From Roseburia sp. (lineage in GTDB: Bacteria > Bacillota > Clostridia > Lachnospirales > Lachnospiraceae): a stretch of 33,402 nt of DNA. Shown here piece after piece: positions 1 through 6,656 of the stretch (within the stretch, counting starts at the first letter, position 1; every line of letters begins with the position of its first letter). The DNA is taken from positions 930,549 through 963,950 of the forward strand of contig JAMPFA010000001.1 in assembly GCA_023664725.1 (NCBI GenBank). Direction: 5' to 3'. The notes beneath the pieces were generated by a model, which saw only the letters and a program-made list of their open reading frames with translations, searched no databases and was not told the DNA's origin. Both the position numbers and the translations under genes were made by a program.

Positions 1-220
1 GCTTGATAGCTACCGTTAAAGCCCTCTGATGCTTTGCACAGTTTCCTGTGATTCTTCTGGGAAGGATTTTTCCTCTCTCAGAGACATATCTCTTTAATTT
101 GTTGGTATCTTTGTAATCGATCACATTATCTTTTCCACAGAAAACACAAACTTTTTTTCTTCTGTGCATGGGTCTTCTCTTAAAAGAACCATTATCTTTA
201 CCTTCTTTATTAAAAGCCAT
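1..220 (-). CDS. rpsR: 30S ribosomal protein S18 (3' end cut by window edge)
   Basis: S18 is a small-subunit ribosomal protein that binds next to S6 on the platform of the 30S particle. The reading frame runs off the left edge of the window, so only about the first 73 residues are visible. They begin [17 protein letters not shown] and contain the basic KKVCVFCGK stretch and the [13 protein letters not shown] segment typical of the family. A strong AGGAGG site lies 8-10 bases before the ATG at 220. It is the last visible gene of the rpsF-ssb-rpsR operon, the usual order in Firmicutes. Confidence 0.96.
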   Translation of the reverse strand, partial: MAFNKEGKDNGSFKRRPMHRRKKVCVFCGKDNVIDYKDTNKLKRYVSERGKILPRRITGNCAKHQRALTVAIK

Positions 221-268
221 TGGTCTTACCTCCTGTCAAACTGCCTGTACAAAATGTACACTGTCCAT

Positions 269-712
269 TTAGTTGAATGGTAACTCTTCATCTATTCCAT
301 CTGGAATGTTCATGAAGCCATCCCCTGCCGCTGCGGTGGGTGATGGTCTGTCAGCGGGAGTGAATCCTCCGCTGTTTTGCTCACTGGCTGCTTTGCTCTC
401 CGCAAATTCCTGTTCCTCCACTACAACATCTGTGGTATAGACTTTCTGTCCATCCTTGTTTGTGTAGCTTCCGGTCTGGATCCTGCCGGTAACTGCAATT
501 TTAATTCCTTTGCGCAAATATTTTTCTGCAAATTCTCCCTGGCGTCCAAAGGCCACGCAGTTAATAAAATCTGCTGTCTGTGTATCGCCTTCCCGACGGA
601 ATCTCCTGTCAACTGCCAGAGAATATCTTGCGATTGCTGTCGCCTGCTCACCCTGGGAGTAACGAATCTCCGGGTCTCTTGTCAGACGTCCCATAAGAAT
701 TACCTTATTCAT
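269..712 (-). CDS. ssb: single-stranded DNA-binding protein
   Basis: This protein coats single-stranded DNA during replication, recombination and repair. The 147-residue product has an N-terminal OB fold (about residues 1-105, starting MNKVILMGRLTRDPEIRY, with the conserved DFINCVAFG segment). A flexible Gly/Pro/Ala-rich linker follows, and the acidic tail ends DEELPFN, the conserved tip that recruits partner proteins. It sits 19 bases downstream of rpsF and 48 bases before rpsR, the standard Firmicute arrangement, so it is very likely co-transcribed with them. Confidence 0.97.
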   Translation of the reverse strand: MNKVILMGRLTRDPEIRYSQGEQATAIARYSLAVDRRFRREGDTQTADFINCVAFGRQGEFAEKYLRKGIKIAVTGRIQTGSYTNKDGQKVYTTDVVVEEQEFAESKAASEQNSGGFTPADRPSPTAAAGDGFMNIPDGIDEELPFN

Positions 713-731
713 ATATTTTCCTCTTTTCTAT

Positions 732-1022
732 CTACGCCTCGTCTTTTTTAACGCATAAGAAACGAAGAACATTGTCCATGATACGAACGTTTTGCTCCAC
801 TTCTGCAGGAACAGTCGGTTCTGCCTCAAACTGGATGAAGTAGTAGAAGCCTTCTCTCATCTTCTGAACTTCATAAGCTAATCTCTTCTTGCCCCAGTCC
901 TCAACTTCTGTTACAGTTCCGCCGAAACGAGTGATGTACTCTTTTGCTTTCTCAACTGTAGCAGTTCTGGCATCGTCTTCGATTTTTGCATTAACAACAA
1001 GCGCTAACTCATATTTGTTCAT
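732..1022 (-). CDS. rpsF: 30S ribosomal protein S6
   Basis: S6 is a small-subunit ribosomal protein that partners S18. The 96-residue product begins MNKYELALVVNAK and has the family features TVTEVEDWGKKRLAYEV and REGFYYFIQFEA, at normal length. The frame is open much further upstream, but the ATG at 1022 is preceded by AAAAGGAGG at correct spacing and matches known S6 starts, so the longer frame is rejected. It is the first gene of rpsF-ssb-rpsR, with a -10-like element and leader just upstream. Confidence 0.97.
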   Translation of the reverse strand: MNKYELALVVNAKIEDDARTATVEKAKEYITRFGGTVTEVEDWGKKRLAYEVQKMREGFYYFIQFEAEPTVPAEVEQNVRIMDNVLRFLCVKKDEA

Positions 1023-1085
1023 GCTGTTGTACCTCCTTTTGGTCTCTGGCCCTCTCCTGCGGCGTTTCTTTTCGCCTTTATTATA
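1023..1085 (-). promoter_or_regulatory. rpsF -10 element and short leader
   Basis: Reading the minus strand, a TATAAT box lies at 1080-1085 with no good -35. The roughly 55-base leader that follows starts with a GGCG/CGCC hairpin (about 1063-1078) and a GCCGCAGG segment, then the AGGAGG site. rpsF mRNAs in many bacteria carry an S6:S18-binding leader with an exposed CCG. The position fits, but I cannot fold it or match it to the known motif, so the regulatory claim is tentative. Confidence 0.4.
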
Positions 1086-1091
1086 GAAAGA

Positions 1092-1143
1092 GCAAGGAAT
1101 TTGTAGTTTTTCACAAGTAGATACTTTACCACAAATTCCTTGC
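1092..1143 (-). repeat. 13-bp inverted repeat between the DUF951 gene and rpsF
   Basis: A perfect 13-bp inverted repeat (GCAAGGAATTTGT and its complement, 1092-1104 and 1131-1143) lies directly after the DUF951 stop and just upstream of the rpsF -10 box. It can form a stem in the transcript but has no U-tract, so it is not a classical terminator. It may limit read-through into rpsF or protect an mRNA end. Confidence 0.6.
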
Positions 1144-1147
1144 CAAA

Positions 1148-1330
1148 TCAAGCATTTTTTCTTATTTCTTTTACGTTTTTTTCCACAAGCTTCCTGGAAA
1201 CCATGATCTGATGGCCGCAGCCTAAACATTTCAGGCGGAAATCTGCGCCTACCCGCAATATCTCCCACTCGCTGCTGCCACAGGGATGTTTCTTTTTTAA
1301 CCTTATGATGTCTCCTAATTCAAATTGCAT
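1148..1330 (-). CDS. DUF951 family small protein (YyzM-like)
   Basis: This 60-residue protein belongs to the DUF951 family, found next to rpsF or ychF in many Firmicutes. Its biochemical role is unknown. Visible family features are MQFELGDIIRLKKKHPCG at the start, then WEILRVGADFRLKCLGCGH, where the CxxCG pair could bind metal or nucleic acid. The ATG at 1330 has a GAAAGGA ribosome site. An in-frame upstream ATG would overlap the Sir2 gene and lacks a site. It begins 13 bases after the Sir2 stop, so it is probably in that operon. Confidence 0.9.
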   Translation of the reverse strand: MQFELGDIIRLKKKHPCGSSEWEILRVGADFRLKCLGCGHQIMVSRKLVEKNVKEIRKNA

Positions 1331-1343
1331 GGATGTCCTTTCT

Positions 1344-2066
1344 TTATAAACTAATTTTCGAGAATACTTCTCCAATTTTACCCTCTATTCTAAGATTAGA
1401 ACGTTTATCCATGGGCGTGACCGACTTGTTAATGAGTACCAACTTGTTTCCACGGTAGTAGTCAATAAGTCCCGCCGCAGGATACACCGCCAGGGAGGTG
1501 CCGCCGATGATCAGCATATCTGCATTGGCGATATAGCGGATAGATTTTGTCATTGTCTCGTTGTCGAGACCTTCCTCATAGAGCACTACATCTGGTTTTA
1601 TTTGACCACCACACTCGTCACAAAGCGGAATATCTTTGGAATTTAATATATAAGCTGCATCAAAAAGTTTTCCGCAGTGCTGGCAGTAGTTTCTGTGGAC
1701 GCTTCCGTGAAGTTCCATTACTTCTTTGCTTCCGGCAGCCTGGTGCAGTCCGTCAATGTTCTGTGTGATCACTGCTTTCAGCTTTCCCGCTGCCTCCAGC
1801 TCTGCCAACATTAAGTGGGCCTTGTTTGGCTTTGCATCCAGGCACAGCATTTTATTCCGGTAAAAACGGTAAAATTCCGATGTTTTCTGCACATAAAAAC
1901 TATGACTTAAAATCGTTTCCGGTGGATAGTCATACTGCTGGTGGTACAGCCCGTCCACGCTGCGGAAATCCGGTATGCCGCTCTCTGTGGATACTCCTGC
2001 GCCGCCAAAGAACACAATATTGTCAGATTCTTTCACCCACTGCAAAAATTGTTCCATATTGTCCAT
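1344..2066 (-). CDS. cobB: NAD-dependent protein deacylase, Sir2 family
   Basis: Sirtuins remove acyl groups from protein lysines using NAD+. The 240-residue product shows the full signature: the NAD-binding GAGVSTESGIPDFR (residues 22-35), TQNIDGLH (101-108), the catalytic histidine in ELHGSVH (H120), and a zinc-binding four-cysteine set (C128, C131, C149, C152). Its length fits the bacterial class. The start has AGGAGGT about 7 bases upstream. It lies 68 bases after the MATE gene and 13 bases before the DUF951 gene, all on the minus strand. The family is certain; substrates are not knowable here. Confidence 0.95.
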   Translation of the reverse strand: MDNMEQFLQWVKESDNIVFFGGAGVSTESGIPDFRSVDGLYHQQYDYPPETILSHSFYVQKTSEFYRFYRNKMLCLDAKPNKAHLMLAELEAAGKLKAVITQNIDGLHQAAGSKEVMELHGSVHRNYCQHCGKLFDAAYILNSKDIPLCDECGGQIKPDVVLYEEGLDNETMTKSIRYIANADMLIIGGTSLAVYPAAGLIDYYRGNKLVLINKSVTPMDKRSNLRIEGKIGEVFSKISL

Positions 2067-2134
2067 ATTTGTTACCTCCTGTCAAGTTTTAAATTGGTAA
2101 ATATATTCATTATCATAAATATAACCTTATGATT

Positions 2135-3496
2135 TTACTGTCCTTTGTCTTTCATCTGAAAAATCCCATTTAACATAACCACTGCCGCAATGGCCAGCAC
2201 AAACTCTGCCACAAACTGGGCAAATGCCATTCCATACAGAGGCACTATCTTATTTAAAATAATAATTGCAGGGATCTCCAATACGATTTTTCTTAAAATG
2301 GCAAAGAGCAGCGCCCTCTTTCCGGAACCGATTGCCTGAAAAACACCCACTGCCATAAAGTCCATACAGAGGAAAGGCAATGCCAGCATCAGTCCCCGCA
2401 AAAATATAATCCCATGCCCTATGACATTTTCGTTGTCTATAAACATATGGATCAGCGCACCTGCACCGAAAATTCCTCCCAGCACTACCACTGCCATAAA
2501 TCCAAGCATCAGTTTCGTGACAAAGAGAACAGCATCTTTCATGCGCTTCCGGTTGCCGCTGGCGTAATTGTAACTTACCAATGGCATGATACCCTGGGAG
2601 CCGCCCAGAGCAATCTGCATCGGAACCATCTGGATTTTCTGGGCAATCCCCATTGCTGCCACCGCATCGGAACCGTATCCCGCAGTAAAATTGTTTAAAA
2701 TCGTCATGCCTGTCACGTTCAAAAGATTCTGAATGGATGCAGGTATTCCCACGGAGCACACTCCTAAGACAAGATCCCTTCGGAATGCCAGCATTTTGGG
2801 GTGGATGCACACCAGAGTGGACTTTCTTTTATAAAAGATTAAAACCAGAAAATAAATACATGCCACACAGTTTGAGAGAAAAGTGGCAAGTCCTGCCCCT
2901 GCTGCCCCTAAGTTTAGTCCCCAGGGCATGATAAAGAAGGGGTCTAAGATCATATTTAACACACATCCGCTCATCGTTCCGATACTTGCATGGAGAGATG
3001 CCCCCTCAGCTCTTACCAGATAGGCAAAAACCACATTTAATATAGAAGGAACTGCTCCAAAAAGTACGGTCCATCTCATATATGACCTTGTAGCATTTAA
3101 GGTAGACACATCTGTACCCAAAAGCTTTAGCAAAGGCATTTCAAATGTAAGGCACAAAAGGGAAAACAGTATTCCGCTAAACAAAGCGCAGTAAAATCCA
3201 AATGCAGAGCCCTGCCTTACGGTATTATAATCTTTTCTTCCAAGTGCCCTGCTCATTACGCTGGAACTGCCCACGCCAAAAAGGTTGTTCACCGCATTAA
3301 ATGCCAAAAGCACCGGGGCCGCCAGTGTCACGGCAGCATTTTGAATGGGGTCGTTTAACAATCCCACAAAATAGGTATCTGCAATATTATAGATCACCAT
3401 CACAAGGGAACTGATAATCGTGGGCACACTTAAGGATGCCACTGCCTTTGGGATGGGGTAGTCCTCAAAAAGGGCTGTCTTTGCATTTTTTTCCAT
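2135..3496 (-). CDS. MATE family multidrug/cation efflux transporter
   Basis: MATE transporters export drugs or metabolites in exchange for H+ or Na+. The 453-residue product has about 12 hydrophobic segments and typical features: PIPKAVASLSVPTIISSLVM near the start, the NIADTYFVG motif, SVMSRALGRKD, and in the second half GYGSDAVAAMGIAQK. I chose the ATG at 3496, which follows a GGAAG site; an in-frame TTG six codons upstream is possible. It has its own promoter at 3529-3557. The substrate cannot be predicted from sequence. Confidence 0.93.
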   Translation of the reverse strand: MEKNAKTALFEDYPIPKAVASLSVPTIISSLVMVIYNIADTYFVGLLNDPIQNAAVTLAAPVLLAFNAVNNLFGVGSSSVMSRALGRKDYNTVRQGSAFGFYCALFSGILFSLLCLTFEMPLLKLLGTDVSTLNATRSYMRWTVLFGAVPSILNVVFAYLVRAEGASLHASIGTMSGCVLNMILDPFFIMPWGLNLGAAGAGLATFLSNCVACIYFLVLIFYKRKSTLVCIHPKMLAFRRDLVLGVCSVGIPASIQNLLNVTGMTILNNFTAGYGSDAVAAMGIAQKIQMVPMQIALGGSQGIMPLVSYNYASGNRKRMKDAVLFVTKLMLGFMAVVVLGGIFGAGALIHMFIDNENVIGHGIIFLRGLMLALPFLCMDFMAVGVFQAIGSGKRALLFAILRKIVLEIPAIIILNKIVPLYGMAFAQFVAEFVLAIAAVVMLNGIFQMKDKGQ

Positions 3497-3528
3497 AGTA
3501 TAACTTCCTTCCAATAGGTTCCTTTCTT

Positions 3529-3557
3529 ATTATATAGGAAAAAACAGGAATCTACAA
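3529..3557 (-). promoter_or_regulatory. promoter for the MATE transporter gene
   Basis: On the minus strand, TTGTAG (3552-3557) and TATAAT (3529-3534) are separated by 17 bases, a good sigma-A promoter. It would start the transcript that includes the MATE gene and possibly the Sir2 and DUF951 genes. Confidence 0.75.
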
Positions 3558-3805
3558 TTCTTGATTTCATTATTTGTTATTTATAAAAATAAATATTTTA
3601 TAAATTGTAATAATATCTCTTGATTTCAGAAGTAAAAAAGGCTATTGTAATTATATCAAAAGACTTCTCGTCTTTTATTTTCTTCATATGGGATTTTCCT
3701 TTATATAATACAGCAATGCTGTATCCGGCAGTTTTGCCAGAATATCTTATTGAGATCATATACACTTTGTAAGTTGTAATTGTACTTTGACAATTCAATA
3801 AAGAC
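3558..3805. other. gene-poor, very AT-rich spacer
   Basis: Between the MATE promoter and the promoter at 3806 I see no convincing gene. A 73-codon minus-strand frame (3598-3819) resembles no known family, has no clear ribosome site, and its start lies inside the opposing promoter. Two other elements are an AT-rich tract around 3580-3610 and a perfect TTGACA at 3787-3792 with no -10 at usable distance. Confidence 0.5.
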
Positions 3806-3834
3806 TTTACACCTATCAAATATGCCGTTATAAT
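3806..3834 (+). promoter_or_regulatory. promoter for the 55-residue ORF
   Basis: TTTACA (3806-3811) and TATAAT (3829-3834) are exactly 17 bases apart, a strong sigma-A promoter 24 bases before the first ATG of the small ORF. The -35 lies inside AAAGACTTTACACCT, whose complement recurs in the terminator of the same unit. Confidence 0.8.
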
Positions 3835-3857
3835 GAAACAAAAAAGGCGGTGATTAA

Positions 3858-4025
3858 ATGGAGGATAGTATTATGAATAAAGATGAATTATGTATTTTAC
3901 TGGATTCTATTTTAGCATTATTAGAAACAAACAATGTAGACAAAGCAAAAGAAATCTTAAAAAATGCCATCAAACGTATTGATAAGGGCATGACTTCATC
4001 CAGCAATATTATAGATAATCAGTAA
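3858..4025 (+). CDS. small helical protein of unknown function (55 aa)
   Basis: I do not recognise this protein. It starts MEDSIMNKDELCILLDSILA, has the predicted-helical middle ALLETNNVDKAKEILKNAI, and ends in a polar Ser/Asn-rich tail. It has no signal peptide, membrane segment or cysteine motif. Support for a real gene is unusually good for its size: a TTTACA-17-TATAAT promoter, an AAGGCGGTG ribosome site before the ATG at 3858, a second GGAGG site before the in-frame ATG at 3873, and a terminator 15 bases after the stop. The start may therefore be either ATG. It is monocistronic. A small regulatory or protein-binding peptide is a guess only. Confidence 0.7.
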   Translation: MEDSIMNKDELCILLDSILALLETNNVDKAKEILKNAIKRIDKGMTSSSNIIDNQ

Positions 4026-4039
4026 CTTGGAAATTAAAG

Positions 4040-4077
4040 GTGTAAAGTCTTTGAATATCAGAACTTTACACTTTTTT
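4040..4077 (+). terminator. rho-independent terminator of the 55-residue ORF
   Basis: The stem GTGTAAAGT / ACTTTACAC (4040-4048 with 4063-4071) is followed by six T residues (4072-4077). The left arm is part of a 15-bp sequence that is the exact complement of 3800-3814 in the promoter of the same unit. Confidence 0.85.
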
Positions 4078-4081
4078 AGAT

Positions 4082-4126
4082 AAAAAAACATTACCGCCAG
4101 ATTCATAGAAATCTCTGCGATAATGT
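4082..4126 (-). terminator. terminator of the tRNA-fMet transcript
   Basis: On the minus strand, just after the tRNA, CATTATCGC pairs with GCGGTAATG (one G-T pair), with a further AGATT/AATCT pairing inside. It is followed by seven T residues (4082-4088). This is a standard intrinsic terminator. Confidence 0.8.
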
Positions 4127-4132
4127 CAGAAG

Positions 4133-4206
4133 TTGCGGGGACAGGATTTGAACCTATGACCTTCGGGTTATGAGCCCGACGAGCTTCCAGACTGCTCCAC
4201 CCCGCG
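4133..4206 (-). tRNA. initiator tRNA-fMet (anticodon CAU)
   Basis: The 74-nt cloverleaf is complete. The acceptor arms CGCGGGG and CCCCGCA leave an unpaired C1-A72, the hallmark of bacterial initiator tRNA. The anticodon stem carries the three consecutive G-C pairs (GGG-CTCATAA-CCC) that direct it to the ribosomal P site. The T arm has GGTTCAAAT. No CCA is encoded: AA is followed by CT, so the 3' end must be added after transcription. It has its own promoter and terminator. Confidence 0.97.
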
Positions 4207-4217
4207 TCAACAATAAC

Positions 4218-4246
4218 ATTATATTCTTTTATTCTGCGATTGTCAA
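4218..4246 (-). promoter_or_regulatory. strong promoter for tRNA-fMet
   Basis: On the minus strand, a perfect TTGACA (4241-4246) and a perfect TATAAT (4218-4223) are 17 bases apart. This is a consensus sigma-A promoter about 12 bases before the tRNA. Confidence 0.9.
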
Positions 4247-4398
4247 ATTGACTTTTTTAAATTTGGCTCCCTGGCGTTTCGATACTATGACTACTATATC
4301 ATATACAGCCAGCACGAAAATTATGCATTGCAAAATAGGTTTTGAGGAAATGGGACAGTATGCCACACTCCAATAGTTTTTTTGAATATATATTTTAC

Positions 4399-4426
4399 TT
4401 GCATCCTCAATATTTTGTGTTAAGAT
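4399..4426 (+). promoter_or_regulatory. probable promoter for the S1-domain gene
   Basis: TTGCAT (4399-4404) and TAAGAT (4421-4426) are 16 bases apart, 31 bases before the S1-domain start. It is a reasonable but imperfect sigma-A promoter. Confidence 0.5.
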
Positions 4427-4457
4427 ATCTTTAGGAAAACGAAAAGGAGTAAATCAA

Positions 4458-5390
4458 ATGTCAGAAGAAATTTTTGAAAAAGCAGAATCTATGGAAGATT
4501 TTAAAGAAGAGTTGGAGTCTTCTTTTAGAAAACTCTCTGAGGGAGATATCGTAACCGGCACAGTGATCGCACTTAGCGAAGAGGAAGTTACCCTGGATCT
4601 GAAATATTTTGCTTCCGGTATCATCAAGGCAAAAGAGATCAGCAACGATCCTGATTTTCGCATTATGGACTCCATCCATATGGGAGACACTTTGGAGGCC
4701 ACCATTATCCGCATGGATGACGGGGAAGGCAATCTTTTACTTTCCAGAAAAGAGGCAAATGAGATTCTTGCCTGGGAAAAACTGAATCAGTATTTAGAGG
4801 AAGGAACCACTCTGCACGTGCGGATTAAAGGTATTGTGCCCAGCGGAGTCATCGCCTATGTGGAAGGCATCCGGGGATTTATACCTGCTTCCCACTTAAG
4901 CCTTGACTATGTGGAGGACTGCAATCCCTGGCTTGGCAAGGACTTGGATGTGCGGGTTATCACCGTTGAGGAAAGCGCCAAGAAACTTGTGCTCTCCGCC
5001 AAAGTCATTGCAAGAGAAAAAGCGGAAGAAGAGAGAAACCACAGAATTTCCATGCTGGTTCCCGGCTCCATCGTAGAGGGGACTGTGGAAAGCCTGATGC
5101 CCTACGGTGCATTTATCAACTTTGGAAACGGACTTTCCGGCCTGGTCCACATCTCTCAGATCTGCCAGAAGCGCATCAAAAAACCTGGCGAAGTTTTAAG
5201 CGTGGGGCAGAAGGTAAAAGCAAAAATCTTAAACACCAATGACAATAAGATCAGCCTTAGCATACGAGCACTGGAAGACGAGATGGTGGACACTAAGGCC
5301 GATGAGATTGAAAGCGTAGAGGAATATATCTCCAATGAGGAGGCTTCCACCAACCTGGGTTCCCTCCTGTCTGGATTTAAATTTAATTAA
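4458..5390 (+). CDS. S1 RNA-binding domain protein (ribosomal protein S1-like)
   Basis: This 310-residue protein carries three S1-type OB folds: about residues 28-98 (GDIVTGTVIALSEEEVTLDL), 115-183 (GTTLHVRIKGIVPSG...GFIPASHLS) and 202-271 (GSIVEGTVESLMPYGAFINF...LVHISQI). Such proteins bind single-stranded mRNA. In Firmicutes they are annotated as S1-like proteins whose role in translation initiation is less clear than for the six-domain E. coli S1. It starts at an ATG with AAAAGGAG upstream. Its last 8 bases overlap the 3' end of the convergent PAP2 gene. The C-terminal 40 residues are acidic and probably disordered. Confidence 0.92.
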   Translation: MSEEIFEKAESMEDFKEELESSFRKLSEGDIVTGTVIALSEEEVTLDLKYFASGIIKAKEISNDPDFRIMDSIHMGDTLEATIIRMDDGEGNLLLSRKEANEILAWEKLNQYLEEGTTLHVRIKGIVPSGVIAYVEGIRGFIPASHLSLDYVEDCNPWLGKDLDVRVITVEESAKKLVLSAKVIAREKAEEERNHRISMLVPGSIVEGTVESLMPYGAFINFGNGLSGLVHISQICQKRIKKPGEVLSVGQKVKAKILNTNDNKISLSIRALEDEMVDTKADEIESVEEYISNEEASTNLGSLLSGFKFN

Positions 5391-5925
5391 CTTCTCTACT
5401 TTCTCTCCGCTTCATAATATAAAGAGCGGCAAAAGCTGAAAAAGTTCCAATAATTATCCCTCCAAGTACGTCCGTAGGATAATGGATGCCGATGTAAAGG
5501 CGAGAAAAACAAATTAAGATTGCAAGTATAAAGAAAGGGATGCCGAACTGTTTCGGCATCTTTTTTAACAGCACAATGCCCGCCGCCATAGAACAGGTGG
5601 AATGTCCTGAAGGAAAAGACCAGTCCATAGCCTTATTTCCCAACAGCGCCAGACCATCCACCACTTCGTAAGGACGTATCCTTGCCACGGAATTTTTCAG
5701 CGCCACGTTGGTAATAAGAAATCCGATCAGAATAGCAGCAAGACCTGTCATTCCCACCTTGCGATACTTTGCGATACAGCACAAAACTCCCATAAGCACC
5801 AGCCAGAACCATCCGGCATTTCCCAGTTTTGTAATGAAAAGCACAATGGGATTCAACCAATCCTGCCTTACATGCTCCTGCAAAAACAGCAGAATATTTC
5901 CGTCTAACTCTAATAACTGTTCCAT
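5383..5925 (-). CDS. PAP2 family membrane phosphatase
   Basis: PAP2 membrane enzymes remove phosphate from lipid phosphates, for example undecaprenyl pyrophosphate or phosphatidic acid, at the outer face of the membrane. All three motifs are present in the 180-residue product: K77-x6-RP (KNSVARIRP), PSGH at 105-108, and SR141-x5-H148-x3-D152 (SRLYIGIHYPTD). About five to six hydrophobic segments surround them. I chose the ATG at 5925 because AAAGGAGA lies upstream; a longer frame exists. It is divergent from spmB and convergent with the S1 gene. An undecaprenyl pyrophosphatase role is plausible but unproven. Confidence 0.92.
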   Translation of the reverse strand: MEQLLELDGNILLFLQEHVRQDWLNPIVLFITKLGNAGWFWLVLMGVLCCIAKYRKVGMTGLAAILIGFLITNVALKNSVARIRPYEVVDGLALLGNKAMDWSFPSGHSTCSMAAGIVLLKKMPKQFGIPFFILAILICFSRLYIGIHYPTDVLGGIIIGTFSAFAALYIMKRRESREVN

Positions 5926-6022
5926 AAGTCTCTCCTTTGTTTTAAATAATATAAGATTTACAGATTTTTTCATGAGTGTAAATATTCTCTCATATATTAT
6001 ACTAAAAAATCCCGGAGATTTA

Positions 6023-6553
6023 ATGAATTTTTTTTATTTTTTGTCAGAATCCATCATTCCACTTATCATCTTTCTGATTGTAAGCTATGGACTCTTAAAC
6101 CGTCAGAATATTTATCAGGATTTTTTGGAGGGGGCAAAAGATGGATTTCATACCGTTATCGGTATCCTTCCCACATTAGTTGGGCTGATGACAGCAGTAG
6201 GAATTTTAAGGGCTTCCGGTTTTCTGGATTTTCTATCCAAAATTTTTGGTAAATTTGCCGCCTATATACATTTTCCAGCGGAATTAGTACCCATTTCTAT
6301 TGTAAAAATGTTTTCTTCCTCTGCCGCCAACGGGCTCCTGCTGGACTTATACAAGACCTATGGGCCAGACTCCTTTTTGGGCATGTGTGGTTCTATTATG
6401 ATGAGCTGTACGGAGACAATTTTCTATACGATGAGCATTTACTTCCTTCATGTAGGGATTAAAAAAACACGCTTTACGCTTCTCGGAGCGTTATTTTCTA
6501 CCTTTTGTGGAATTGCTGCAAGCATTCTGATTGCAGGATATATCACAAGATAA
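6023..6553 (+). CDS. spmB: spore maturation protein B
   Basis: SpmB is a membrane protein of the nucleoside-recognition (Gate) type. Together with SpmA it is needed for full dehydration of the spore core in Bacillus. The 176-residue product has the expected length and features: an N-terminal membrane segment, FLEGAKDGFHTVIGILPTLV, GILRASGFLDFL, FSSSAANGLLLDL, and SCTETIFYTMSIYF. The start is the ATG at 6023 after CCGGAGA; an overlapping longer frame runs antisense to the PAP2 gene. In most spore formers spmB directly follows spmA. Here spmA lies 5.7 kb away on the other strand. Confidence 0.93.
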   Translation: MNFFYFLSESIIPLIIFLIVSYGLLNRQNIYQDFLEGAKDGFHTVIGILPTLVGLMTAVGILRASGFLDFLSKIFGKFAAYIHFPAELVPISIVKMFSSSAANGLLLDLYKTYGPDSFLGMCGSIMMSCTETIFYTMSIYFLHVGIKKTRFTLLGALFSTFCGIAASILIAGYITR

Positions 6554-6656
6554 GATTTTCTCTTTCTTTGTTACATATTTATAGATAATATTTGTAAAAA
6601 TAAGATCAGATGGTATTGTCTTCACATAATTAAAAAGTTGGAGGAAATTTTTCTGT

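Noticed and set aside
3787-3792. Perfect TTGACA as a second promoter
   Set aside because: No -10 at 16-18 bases; the TATAAT at 3829 pairs with TTTACA at 3806 instead.
3598-3819. Minus-strand 73-codon frame
   Set aside because: No ribosome site, no recognisable family, and it begins inside the opposing promoter of the 55-residue gene. Composition looks like AT-rich spacer.
5708-6022. N-terminal extension of the spmB frame
   Set aside because: It overlaps the PAP2 gene antisense. The ATG at 6023 has a ribosome site and gives the normal SpmB length.
5960-6022. Sporulation sigma-E or sigma-G promoter before spmB
   Set aside because: A CATATATTA element is present, but no convincing -35 is seen at the right distance in this AT-rich stretch.
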